From Paragordius varius (lineage: Eukaryota > Nematomorpha): a stretch of DNA of 64,000 bases. How positions within the stretch are numbered: position 1 is the stretch's first letter; each line of letters opens with the position of its first letter. The stretch is from NCBI GenBank assembly GCA_964247055.1, contig OZ176052.1, positions 11,160,001 to 11,224,000 of the forward strand, given 5' to 3'. Both the position numbers and the translations under genes were made by a program. This document shows positions 1 through 12,500 of the stretch, piece after piece. The notes below the pieces were generated by a model. The model made no database searches, had not been told where the DNA came from, and was given only the letters and a program-made list of their open reading frames with translations.

Positions 1-679
1 TAATTTATATAAGTTTATGTGATATATTTTAATTTTATTATGCATATATGGTAGTGTGGAGAAAAGGGACATTTTGCTAATCGATGTCCACAACTCAATG
101 ACGAATTCCATAATTCCAATCGAAGACACGAAATATCCTAATATTATAACGCTTTACATAATAATAATCAAAAATATTACAATGGATGTCCTAAATATAA
201 CTATTATTCTTATTCGCCGGGTTGCATAAAAAAACTGATGCATATAAGTATAAAATTATGTTGATATACAAACATAATAAACAAATTGATGTAAAGGAAC
301 ATTATAAACTTATAACACTAATGCAGTTTTTCTGCGTCGCGATTTAAAAAAAATATTTATTAAATTTATCTCTTTATGGATCCTAGTTATAATTTTTTTA
401 ATCGATAGTTTTGTACGATTTTACATCTTTCTGTATAGTACACATTGCTTTAAAATTTTTTTCTAAAAAAAGTATTAATGTAAGTTCCTTATATTAAAGA
501 AATGTTAGGACATTGAAAATGTACGAAAAACAAAATGAAAGAATTCTTAAGTGGTGGCAAAAACGATATTGATGTCTTTTTGTTTATATGGGTAAATACT
601 AGCTGTAGTGAAGTATTTTTTGGTAAAAAAAACTTTTGAAGGATTAATTTTTTATTTTATTTAGCATATTGTCCATTGG

Positions 680-1520
680 CTAGGTAATTCGCCATACCAG
701 AAAAATTCATTGTCTTTTTTGACAAACCACTTAAGCCATTTTCTCTTCTTTATTAAACCGCTGCTCTGCGAGGATATGCACCATGATGCAAAGTGGTACT
801 AATCAGATCTCGCAAGTCAGGAGAGAACCGCAGATGTGGGAAAATCTTCATCGTAGCGATTTTATAGTTTCTTTGTTTTGCTGTATGAGACGGAGCATTG
901 CCATCTAGTAAAATATATTGCTGTCTTCTGGCCTTTTCCGGTCTTTCAATTAATGCATTGTTTGATTAGACCGTTGTGTATTAACGGTTTCATTATCCTC
1001 AAAGTTGATAAGAGATAACTCAGATCCATCAAACTTAGAATGTGGTATTGTTGCCGAGCGATTTAGCATTTTAAAAACCAGTTTAGCAAGGTGAAAGCCA
1101 CCATTTTTCACTTTCAATTTGCAAAATAAGCCACTTCTCATCACCCATTACAATGCTATGCATAACCTCGTTACGTTTTAGAGGAATTCGAAAGTCACTT
1201 TAAAATTTTCGGTTTGAACTTCATTCTAATTAGTGACACCATTTACCGAGCTTATTGATCCTTTCCATTACTCGTCTACTGATTTTCTGATTTAATGCTT
1301 CTCCAATTACACAAGTTTGAGTTGGCAATAAATCTGGCATCTTATTGTCTTTCGCGGCTGTGAGGCTAACCAGAGAACCCTCTCTCCTTCATATTGAAAT
1401 TACAACTTTTAAATTTCACACAGTCAATGAATCAAGTTCACCCTATGTATCTACTAGCAAACGACTACTTTCAACAGCCTTTTTCTTCTGTTAAGAAAAG
1501 CAATGCGTGTTGTAAAGGTT
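680..1520 (-). pseudogene. Mariner-type transposase fossil
   Basis: On the minus strand the translated sequence contains a decayed Tc1/mariner transposase C-terminal half. The piece QYILLDGNAPSHTAK (about 855-905) resembles the mariner 'HDNARPH.AK' block around the second catalytic Asp. It is followed by a remnant of the 'P.YSPDL' block (HLRFSPDL, near 825). Further upstream on the minus strand (about 950-1144) lies a 64-codon open stretch without a clear motif that sits where the middle of the transposase would be. Frames change between the pieces and stops are present, so this is a dead copy. Ends are approximate and terminal inverted repeats were not found. Confidence 0.6.
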
Positions 1521-2040
1521 CTTTTTCAGGCACAATTATGATTACTAAATGATAAAAATGAGACGCTAGTTTTTGGCCTCAACTTAGTGTGTTTGTCATT
1601 TAATGTCTGAACAAAATGGCGTCTGTGTCAAATTAATCGACTACGTACTTTTCCCAGATGTGTTCATAGTAAAACCGGTTACTTATGATTACACTTGGTA
1701 TATTAAGATTACTTATGCATATCTGTAAGTTATGAGAGAGGATTTTTGTATGGAAAAAATCTTTTTGATCTTTTGGCTTTTGTATTTCATGTTTGCGTTA
1801 AATGTGCTTTAAAATAAGAAAATTGCAATCATTATTATATGCATATCTAAAATGTTTCAGTTACGCCTGCCCACTGTGTTTTTTGAGAAAGAAGCTTTCA
1901 ATTTCTTTAATTTTCACAATTGTTTAAAAAATCTTTGAATCAATCATAGAGTTAAATTACCCTTTATATACGGCTGTCAAAAATAACTATTGTTTTGCAG
2001 ATTTTCTTGAAATCCCTAATTATATTAATTACGATTTTAA
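1521..2040. other. AT-rich intergenic stretch, nothing recognised
   Basis: About 500 bp of AT-rich sequence between the mariner fossil and the first MITE. No coding exon, RNA gene or repeat terminus could be supported. Confidence 0.4.
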
Positions 2041-2546
2041 CACTTCGATTCAAATTGGGGTATCTAAATAACTCAGACTAAATTTGAGTTAGGATTTTTA
2101 AAAAACTACTGAAGGAAACGGTCAATGCTTCTATCCTAATAAAAATTATTTAAATATGCCAAAATTTCTAAATAAAATTTTGTTTTGAAAAAAAAGTTCC
2201 ATGTCAAACTGCTTCGACGCCATTTTTATTTTACAAAATTTTTGCAAAATATCGTCTTCATTTGATTTTAAGGGTAAAATTAAAGCTAATTTTTTATTTA
2301 AATTACATTTAACATTGATAGTAGAAAAAGCTGTTTATTTTATATTATTTTTCAATTTTACCAGTGCACATATGTCACGTTGACCAAATTTTTACCTTTC
2401 GGTTTTGGCTTAAAATAAGTAATATCAAGTATTTTTGAATAAATTTTTTTATATATTTCGGTTTCCATATTTTTTAAACAGGCCTGGGGTATTTAACTAC
2501 CCCAATTTGAATCGAATGACTAAAATGAATGTGTTGTATCCAAGTG
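2041..2546 (+). mobile_element. TTAA-flanked MITE, copy A
   Basis: A non-coding element of about 506 bp flanked by TTAA on both sides (2037-2040 and 2547-2550). The left end is CACTTCGATTCAAATTGGGG. The right end, read on the minus strand, begins CACTTGGATACAACACATTC and then has a second ATTCGATTCAAATTGGGG block 28 bases in. Two more copies lie at 18863-19380 (inverted) and 19675-20242. They share the internal block with 'CTTCGACGCCATTTTTATTT'. The TTAA flanks suggest a piggyBac-type target site. No transposase is encoded. Confidence 0.75.
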
Positions 2547-2599
2547 TTAATCAATTAAATTTTTTTAGTGCTTGGATGTAAATTGTAAGGTTTAGTTAA

Positions 2600-3060
2600 A
2601 ATACTTCTTATAAAAATGGGTACAAAATTCCCCAAGATTTAAATTTCGATTTCTATATATTTATAAAAATGGAAAAAACTGGTCCGGAAAACCGGTAGAC
2701 CCATTCGAATCCAAATGTCGAAAAATTGTAATCATTAATGAATGCCCCGACAATAGATTGGCCCTTTTTTTGAATTAGGCCCCAGTTCGGGTCCACCCCG
2801 TTTTAAAATATTGTTTTTTTCGAAAACAGGTCCACAAAAATTGTGTCTTTGAGACAATCCGGAAAACGTGTTGGACTATTCGATTTCAAATATAATTTTT
2901 TTATTTTTTTCGATTGCGCCGAACTTAGTCGGCTCGCTTTTTAACTTAGCCCCACTTTTACCCGCTACCCCCGTAAAATGCCTTTTTTTTATAAAAAAAA
3001 ACAACAAAAATAATTTTATTTTTCGCCCAATATATGAGACCGTAAAATTTCAATAAGGAT
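2600..3060 (+). repeat. Dispersed repeat block leading into a satellite
   Basis: Non-coding sequence with recurrent phrases such as GGTCCGGAAAACCGG and TGAATGCCCCGACAATAG. The same sequence recurs in reverse orientation near 51290-51640, inside the tandem gene array. It leads directly into the 320-bp satellite, so block and satellite look like parts of one repeat family. Confidence 0.65.
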
Positions 3061-4515
3061 TTCAGGTATTTTCTGTTTAAATGCAAAAATTTTAGTTGTG
3101 CGTTTTTTTATATTGGCTGCTGGGTAAACAGATACCCGCTAAAAACTCTCCCGTCATATCGAAATAGTTTTTTGGCTAAATTTCAGAAAACCTATCAGGC
3201 CATATGAATACTATACTTAAATATTAACCGTAACAAGGTAAAATTTAAGTCGAGCGTTTTTTTTAAACCGTTAATTAGGCTCTTTTACGCCCCCAAAAAT
3301 GCGCTATAATTGAACTATTATTTAGTTTTGAAGCCATTCTTCTAAAAACTATTAGGAACATATGGAATAAATAATGATTCCAGGTATTCCGCTATAAAGA
3401 CAAATTTTTTTATCAAACGTCTTTTTTATATTGGCCTCTGGGTAGGGGACTACCCGCTACAACTGCGCCACCATATCGATACAGCATGACTTTGGAGTTA
3501 GAAAACATATCAGGCCATACGAGTTGAATATGGGCTTGAATATTACCCGTAAAAAGGCAAAAATTTAAGTAGAACGGTTTAATTAAATTACCCCTTATTT
3601 AGGCCCTTCGCGCCCTAAAAAATGCGCCACCAAAGAATGACTTTTTGGTTAAGCAATTTTTTGAAAATGCCACGAGCATATGGAAGCAATCATGATTCCA
3701 ATTATTACCCGAATCGAGGCAAAAATTTTGATCGAGCGTTTTTTGCCCCTGGTTAGGGGGCGACCCGCCTAAAACTGCGTCACCATATCGATACAGCATG
3801 CCTTTTGAGCCAAATTTCATAAAACCTATGAGACTATGTGAGTTTCAATAATGGCCTAAAGTATTTACCCCTAAAAAAACAAATATTTTAGTATAGGGGG
3901 TTATTTTAATGGGTTGCTAAGTAAAATTAACGCCCTGAGAAATGCGCTAAAACAATTTTTTAGTTTTGAAGCAATATTTTCAAGACCTTATAGAAACATA
4001 TGGCATCCATGATAATTCCAGATATTCCTTCCCTATATAAAGGGAAAAATTTTGCTTAACGCTTTTTTATACCTGGCCCTGGGTAAGGCACCCGCCAAAA
4101 ACTGCGCCAATATATAGAAATTGCGTTGTTTTGGATAGCTAATTTTCACAAAATTTATGTAGCCATATGAGCCCATTAAAAGCTTGAAATATAACCCGTA
4201 ACTAGGTAAAAATTAAGGTCAGGGTTTTTTTATTAGCCGTTAGTTTGGAACCTTTATGCCCTAAAAATACGCCATAATATAATGATTATTTAGTGTTGAG
4301 GTATTTTTTCGAATAACCCATGAGGCGGTATCAAAGATGATTCCAAATATTTGCTTTATAAAGGCAAAGAATTTAACTCAGCGCTTTTTCCATATAGATC
4401 TATGGGTAGGGGTCTACCGGTTTAAAACTGAGACGCCATACAAAAAGCTAACAAAAAACCTAAGAAGCCATACGAGTTCATTATTTAAATATTACCCATA
4501 AAAAGGTAAAAATAG
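3060..4515. repeat. Satellite array, about 320-bp period
   Basis: Roughly four and a half diverged tandem units. The landmark phrase (TTGGCCTCTGGGTAGG..., then CCCGC and AACTGCGCCACCATATCGAT) recurs near 3113, 3432, 3741, 4071 and 4391, giving a period of 310-330 bp. Each unit also carries a 'CCTATGAGGCCATATGAG'-like phrase and 'ATTACCCGTAAAAAGG'. The short open frames here are not conserved from unit to unit and are not genes. Part of one unit is also found, inverted, near 51895-51955. Confidence 0.75.
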
Positions 4516-5469
4516 TTTTGAAAATTCTATGAAGCACCGTTTAGAAAATTCTATGAGATCATAACTATTAAATAATGTTTCAAAATAATTTTTAAAAATG
4601 GATAACATTTTTTTTATCCCTATTTTTAATTATCAGATTCGCAGGCTCCAATCCAATTGTGTGTAAGCCATATATAGCTACTTCATAAGGACAAATTATA
4701 CTCATTAAAGGGATCAACTGCATCACACGTTATGCATCAATATATATATAGGATTTTACAAATGTGTGTAAGTCAAACTAAGGACAAAATTATATATGTC
4801 TTTTTTATTATTTATATACTAGATGTCAAAAATAATGCTTTTTTGCACGTTTCACCCAATAATATCGCTTATGTTTTTTTATACTAAGATCACTGCTGAA
4901 TAAATATTTTTTTAACATTGTTTAAATTTGGCGTGCTTGGGGCTTATATACCCTTAAACCCACTCAACAATATGTTTTTGAGGCTATACGCTAGTACTAT
5001 ATAACGAGGACCACGGATGGAGACAATTCCTTATACAATTAAAATGTAGTTATTTTAATTTAAATAATTGAATATTTTTGCCACATCATTCATAAAAGCG
5101 ATTTGCAGCTGTTACAACACCTATCGATAGTACAGGTGTTAAAAAGTAGAGTTTTAACTGTTTATAAATGGAATTTGTAAAATTAATTTACAAAATTATA
5201 TTTATTGAAAATAAATAATATAATACAATCAAAACATTAATTAATCATACATTTTTTGGCACAAAGAATAATTGTTATTTAAATTAATAATTTTTCTTTT
5301 TTTGAGATATGGGTAGTATCTGATATATGTGTGTTTTGGAAGCACTGTTTAAAATACTTAATTGCATATATTAATTGTGTATACTTAATCGACCCCAACA
5401 ATTTTTCTAAGAAACCTCATAATACTATAATTTAGCCTCTAAGTTCGATTAAAAACATATTAAATAATA
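4516..5469. other. Intergenic stretch downstream of the TMEM179-like gene
   Basis: No gene seen. A short hairpin-like pair (AACACCTATCGATAG ... AGGTGTT, near 5117-5141) is present but its meaning is unknown. Confidence 0.4.
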
Positions 5470-8099
5470 TCAATTATTTTTCAGCATTGGAATGGTTTCT
5501 GTACTCCCGCCTACATCATCAAGGCGATATATGTATGATGGAGTGTGTGTTATATATTCATCGCTGAGACCTACATTGCTATCAGTATCGCTACTTATCT
5601 CTGGAACTGATAATTTTTTTGAACCTATTAATAAAGAAGGCGGTTTTAGTGATGCATCATTTTTATCTTTTGTTTGGTGATTGGCTCCTTTTTCATTTAC
5701 TTTTGTGTCTGGTAATGATAATGCTTGTGAGCCATTTAGTTTATCGTTTGAGATTTTGTCATTTTGATCAATATCTTCTACATTCGATGAATCTAATAAA
5801 ATATGCATGTTTAGTACCGGCTTTTGATAACAGGATAACATTTTTTAAGGTTATGAGTAATATAGTTAACTAATCATTGCGACAATTTTAAAAATAATTG
5901 CATAAAAAACCTATGTAATCTAATATTATAACATTTGTGCAAGTTGATTATATTGATTCGGTAATTAATCTAGCTTAGGTATGAAACAACAAACATACTT
6001 TTGTTATATATAATAAATTAATACCTTGATCACTGGTAACGGATATCCGATCGGCATTTGAATTGTTGGCATTATTTTCGCCATAAAAAACGGGTTCGTA
6101 CAAAAAGGAGGCCTTATGAAAGTCAATAGCCCCAAAAAAGCGAATCATAAGGATAATTGTATTGCTCATCCAGAAAAGCGATGTTACCCAACAAGATGCC
6201 TAATTTACGTATGACAATTTTTATATTAATTGTTTATGCAACAAGAAATGAATACTTAGAAACAAAAGCGGTAATTAATATAGAAACCGTTTAAAAATTA
6301 TTCTAACTGATAAATTGACAACATATTGGATAATAACTCACAAATTAAAAAAGTTATGTGGTCCAAAAATTTAAATTAAAATAAATTTTAAATGTGCCTC
6401 TCTCCCTGTGCCTTATTTCCTCGTTATAAAATGGCACAAACAGAATCAAAAACGCAATAAAAATCTACCATAAATTTGTAATATAAATCCAATCATCATG
6501 TTAAGGTTACAAAATATATTACCTCTGCGATTCCCAAGAAATTATAAAAAGCTCCTGTTCGTTTTGCATTCATGATATGTTTTTGGTTATTGACCCAAAT
6601 ATAATTACGCGTTTCTTCACACCTAAACATACAAATATACATTTTCAAAAATTCATACAAATTATAAATCATTATGTATAAAAATTGTGATATAATATAA
6701 AAGTAGGCAAATACTAAAAAATCCTTATATTAACACTACTTGTGTCTTCTTAGAGTCTCTCCATCTCTTTATGCCAAAAATCAATAAGTCTGTCAATGTG
6801 ACACATTAATATTAATTAAAATAAACTAAAATCCATACTATACAGTATATACGATAAAGACATAAATGTAAAAATAAGGAGATAAAAAAGATAAACCTTA
6901 GGGGACCCTCAGTATCTATTCCATTGCACCAAAGACTGACGCCTTTTGTAATAATCCAAGTGGAAACGACTGTAAGTAGGCACATTATAAAACTTAAAAC
7001 TAGCGCTGGTAACACCAAACGTGAGGGATGTTCAAGCCTAGAGAATAAGCAAATAGATAAGTATATATATTTATGTACTTAAAATTAATGCTAATACAAA
7101 TTATCAAAAAGTATTAAAATTTAATCATAGGAAAACAAATATTTACATGGAATATTGCTGTTTCCCAACTTGGCACAGTGAGAAAAACATGCAACACAGG
7201 AAGGCAGAAAATAAGGAAGCCACACCCGTGTAAAGGCAATAATCGCAAATGCAAATAGGACCCCAGGAGGAATATATATAATCAATGGAAGCAATCTGAA
7301 CCAAATTATTTTCCTGGTATGTGACTGGTGGCGAATAGTAGTCTGTAATATTTATGGGGTAAAAATCGGTTTGACTAATATTATTATTACTCTGAGATGC
7401 ATTGTTTGTTAAATTTAAATTGACACTAGTCACATTTGGCTCATTGTGGACATAGTATGAGGCAGTTGGACCAAAAAAATTTCCATCAATCTTAAGTCTT
7501 TTCCGATCTTTAAAACTGGTGTAATTCTTTGATTTCAACACCGACAGGGGAATTCTTTTATAAAACTGTGATGTATCAAATGATGAAATAGCTGAATTAT
7601 TCAAGTCATAATTCGAATGTTTGTACAAAGGATTAGGCCCGCCGAAAATACTATGAAACTCTAAGATATCTTCATCAGATATGTTGTACACTTCGTGTTC
7701 AGGTACTGCGCCATGCACCGTATATTTGAGGGTGGAAAATAAGATACAAAATCCATTAAAATCATTCTGTGCAGCGCCCAGAGATACGACCCACACCATT
7801 GAACCAATGATTGAAGTGAAATACAGTAAAACAGGTAACGTTCTCCAGATTTTGGGTAATTCCTTTGGCTGTAAATCATAATCGGCAAAAACGGTAGCTC
7901 TTTGATTGGCCGTTTGATTGATCCAATCCTTGTAAAAATCCAAATCTTTCGTCAAATCCGCCGTGAATTTCGTGGCATCGCTGATCGCGATTGGAGCAAA
8001 TGAAGAATCAGGCTTAGTGCTGGCGTTAGATGGAGTTGAAGAGGGTATAAATGATTCAATAGTGTTTATGCTGTAATTACTATTCTTTTCTTTGTCCAT
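5470..8099 (-). CDS. TMEM179: TMEM179-like four-pass membrane protein
   Basis: Model of five exons: 8099-7147, 7037-6897, 6622-6523, 6199-6025 and 5792-5470. All have GT-AG junctions with agreeing phases, giving 563 aa. Features matching TMEM179: a first membrane segment (LPVLLYFTSIIGSMVWVVSL) followed by NDFNGFCILF, which parallels the family's 'HDFRGRCLLF'; a segment ending in SLWCNGI, which parallels the family's 'TMWCDTI'; then CEET, AFYNFLGIAE and a last membrane segment with two Trp. The family role is poorly known, and the proteins are claudin-like in layout. It is about 330 residues longer than the human protein, through an Asn-rich first loop (about residues 130-250) and long N- and C-terminal tails. 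Introns are 109-323 nt; none is tiny. The start is the first ATG of the long first exon. Confidence 0.8.
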
Positions 8100-9581
8100 T
8101 ATGTCGCGTGTGTCATTTACTACTGTGTATTAATTGTTTCGACGAAGAATAAATATATATGGTTATTATGTAAAATTGGTTTGTTGAAGTTAATGTATTC
8201 AAATTTGATGTTAAACAAAAAGCGTGTAAATGTTTTTACGCTAAAGTTTAACTATAAGGCAAAACAAGGTAGGTGCGCGCGTACAAAAAACTATATGTAA
8301 ACGGAAGAAAGATAACAAAAATCATAATAATAAATTTTGACAATATTGCTTAAAGCAGAAAAAAACGGTAGAAAAACATTGTTTAATATGCTAAGTTTTT
8401 TTAATATTATTATTATAACATAAAAATTAATATTGCAAAATATATATCATCAATGATATATAATATATAATTATTTTCGTTATAAACTACGCTAAATTTA
8501 CGTGTGTTATGACGCACCAAACCTCTTTAACTATGAAAATTAATAATACATATATAACTTTGTATAAGTATTTGAATAAATGTTAAATAATGATATCTTC
8601 TCTAAATATTTTATCATATTTATATAATATGAATGGAATTAGCGTTTGCTTTTCAATCACAACTTTTTTCATACAAAATTGTTAATATTATTCATTTATA
8701 TATATTGAAAACACATAAAAACCAATAAATATTATAAATTTTAGCGGAATAGAATCAAAGTATTGATCGATAAAAGTTATTGTAATATTTATTTATTGTT
8801 TTTTACAAAAAGTTTACAACAATCTAAAAGTATTAATGATAAAATTTAATTTTTACAATTAATCAAAGATCCAAAACCATTTATATCCAATAGTTATTTG
8901 AAAATAGCATTAGCGTATTTTTTATCATACAGAAAATTCTTTTGTAAAAAAATAACCAAACATCATTCTTTGTGACAAAAATTGTAAATATAAAAAATCC
9001 ATTAGCATAATGAATAGGCTAAAATTATTAGCACAAAGTTGTAAATTACCTTGAATAAGAATGCACATTAATACCATCCTAAATACATTTTTATTCCGAT
9101 TATACATAGCACTTACTTGCCTCTTGCAAATTACCTAATAATAAAGGGAAAAAACTAATTCTGTTTTTAACACTTTGTTTTTCAAGCCATAAATATTCAA
9201 GAGGCTGGCTGAAACAAGGTCATATCTATTCCAAAACTAAAAAAAGGAATGGAAGAGAGATAAATCATCTCAAACATATTTTAAAGCATTCAAACAAGGT
9301 ATAATTAGTAGAATGACAGTTACACCATACCAAAATGTTTAAATCAGGAGAATTAAGTCATACTTTTACTGAAATTATAAGCTGAGATGGCATACCTTAA
9401 AATATATTTCATAAGCATAGATGCAATTTCAAAATACCTTTTAGGCTTTACCGCAGCATCAACAATGGTCTTTTTTAAATATTACTTAAAATATTATATT
9501 TTATCCAATACTCTTTCACTTCCGATAACAGAATACAAAATATTTATAAAAATATATAAATCACACACCTATTAGGAAATA
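8100..9581. other. Intergenic region, nothing recognised
   Basis: This AT-rich stretch of about 1.5 kb lies upstream of the TMEM179-like start and downstream of the EDRF1 stop, so it should hold the TMEM179-like promoter. No exon with splice support, RNA gene or transposon end was found. Confidence 0.4.
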
Positions 9582-12500
9582 TTAAGGGATAGATTTATTT
9601 ATTGTGGGCAAATAACTTTGTTGTATTACATCAATAAATATGGATATAATTTTTATTAGTTTGGATACCACATTAATTTCTTCCAATGTTGCTGGTACAT
9701 TTAAAATTTGATCTAATTCGAGGGCCTTTGTTTCGGTCCGTAAAAGATCTCGAACTGATTCTAAACAATCTTTGACATTCAATGTCTCTTCTCTGTAACC
9801 CGCTATATTTAAAAGATAATATAGTTTTTTTTCAAATATATCATAAAAAAAGTTTTTAAATTAAGAATATGAGCAATGTGATAAAGAGGTGGTCTTAGAT
9901 CAGGGGTGTCCAACATGCAGTCCTTCAAAAATATTCCTACAGCTCGCGAAAAATTTCTATTTTCCTTAACAAATTTATTGAATAAATCTTATCGAAATTT
10001 GGCAATGAACTAGAAAACAATGTTGATATAAATAGTAGGTTTACACTCTTGTGTTTAAAATCTAATGAAATATTTGTTGATGTCCATATATTTTGCCACT
10101 GCGGTCCGCCATATTATTGTATCCGAAAATGCGGCCCGCGAAGCCATTTATATTGGAAACTTCTGTCTTAAATACATAAAAAATAAAGAACATTAACTAA
10201 GGATATTTGAAAACGCTCACATTCAAATGCACTTCCTAACAGTTTAAGTTCGATTCATAAAACAAATTGACAAACCTGTAATATTAATGGGTGATGTAGG
10301 GTCCAGTCGTTTAAGAGCAATTACAGTTTCTTTAAGCAAAGGGAGAAATGAGTAAACAATGGATGATTTGTAATATTGCACATATTTAATGTGTTTTCCT
10401 AACCCAAAAATAAATTAATATTTATGGTAATGTTAAATACAATTTATACTTTATGGCTCAAAAAGTTTAATACTTGAGCTAATTTTTAATAAAAATTATA
10501 TTAGCTAAATCGAAACCTCGATATGAAGATACAGGCAGGTTCAATAAGTCACTAATAAGGGATAAACGTATTGTTTCATTCATGAAGGCGTACAGAAAGT
10601 TTTGAGGTTCGGAAAAAATGATAGAATCCAGGTATAAATCCTTTGCCTATATATGAAATTAAAATATTTTTTAAACAATGCTTTAATATTTAAGGACCTT
10701 TTTAAATAATTATATCAATCTCATTCCTATTAAAAATAAATTACTTTATCGAAGTGACGTGTGGCCAATGAAATTGCGATTTGGTTAATCCCTTTTGCAA
10801 TATCTTTGTAATGTGGTAAAATTTTAATAGGTTCCTTAAAAATAAAATATTGATAAAAGACCATAAATATTATTTCAAATTATAGCATTGTGTAACAAAA
10901 AACGGAAATAATTTGATATATAAAAATTTAAAAGATTTTATTATATCTTGATTTTATGTTTTACCTTTTTGTGTGATGTAGGAGAATTGTAATCATTAGA
11001 GTTTGTATTTTGTAATTCTTGCTTTGCATATTTCATATATATCATGCCTAGCAATCTTTCAGCGAATGGATAAATGTTTTTGGTAATATGTGGATTTTTA
11101 TGTGCAGTCGAAGTTTGTAAATAAGAAAAAGCTATTTTGTGGAATCCCTGTATTTCTTTAATTTTATCCATACTCATAAAGTTGTCAATCTGTTTATCTA
11201 ACATTTAAAATATGTCAAATTAATTATCAGTTTGGGATATATTAAACATTATGTATTCTTACACTGTAATGCGTGTTATTAAAAGTTTAATTAGTCAACC
11301 GATTATATCCAATATTAGTTATTTAATATAAAATTTTTAAGATTTTATTTAAGTCAAGTATGGAAAATGCTGGCAAAAGTGTTTGCAAACGTTCATAGTG
11401 TATAATTAAATGTGACTTATATATCCAACCTAAAAACTTCATCTTATAACGTTAAATATAGGTTTAAATGAAAAGTATTAATAAATTTAAATTCCAAAGT
11501 AGTAAATATCTTAATGGCATCGAATAGTACAGAAAAAGTGATTTAATATTGTGGCGTACTTTTTACAATTCACGTGATGTAATGGCCCTTAAATACCCCT
11601 CGACAAAATGTTTCTAAATTTGATTTATCCAAAATTTAGTAGGGGTCAATGGTTCAAACAAAACAAACAAAAAATAATTTCAAAAAATTTGAATACAGGG
11701 AAAAAATCAAAACATAAATATCTTATATTTCGTTTGTTTAAAGATTAAAATAGAATTAATCACCTTTGGGTATTTGGAGAATAAGGTTACAAAAGTCTAA
11801 TCTACGCATGTGGAGCTTTGATTCTGCTATTTGTACGAATTCGTTATGCTGTTTAATTTCATCTAAAAAAAATAAAAAGTGAACATATAAAATTACCAAA
11901 AAGGTTTTATGAGATAAAAAGATAAATAAATATCAGTTTGAAAACTATTTGTCGGATCATCTAACAACATGTGTTATAGTATCTGGCATAATGTCATCAT
12001 CATTTATCAATAATTTTCTAGGAATAGTATTATATCAATGTCGTGTTTATTAATAACCTAACATTGAATACTTTTAATTCTTATGTATACATATTTGCAA
12101 TGGAATATATTTTTATTCCTAACATATTGTTTAAATAACAGCATATTACCATTAATTCCTTAAATAATTGGCCATCTATTTAATTTAAAAATGAATAATA
12201 CTCATACCCTTTGAAACGTCAGTGGATGATTTGTCACTTTTGACCAAACTTTCAAAACAATTCAAACTTTTTTCATAACATGATATGGACTAATTAGAAA
12301 ATAAAAATTATTAAATTATAATCATAGGGTATTAGCAAAAAAACTTTTTAAGACAAAAGAGGAAAAACAAAGGTGTTATAGATATTTATTAAAAAGAAAG
12401 TCGTATATATAAATAAATTATTAGCAACTTAATTGGGTAAAAAGAAAGCTAAAGAATATAATGACGCGCAAAAAAATTTTAGGTTTAATTTCTGGTTCCG

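Noticed and set aside
3599-3820. 73-codon frame within the satellite
   Set aside because: Not kept in the neighbouring satellite units; arises from repeat sequence.
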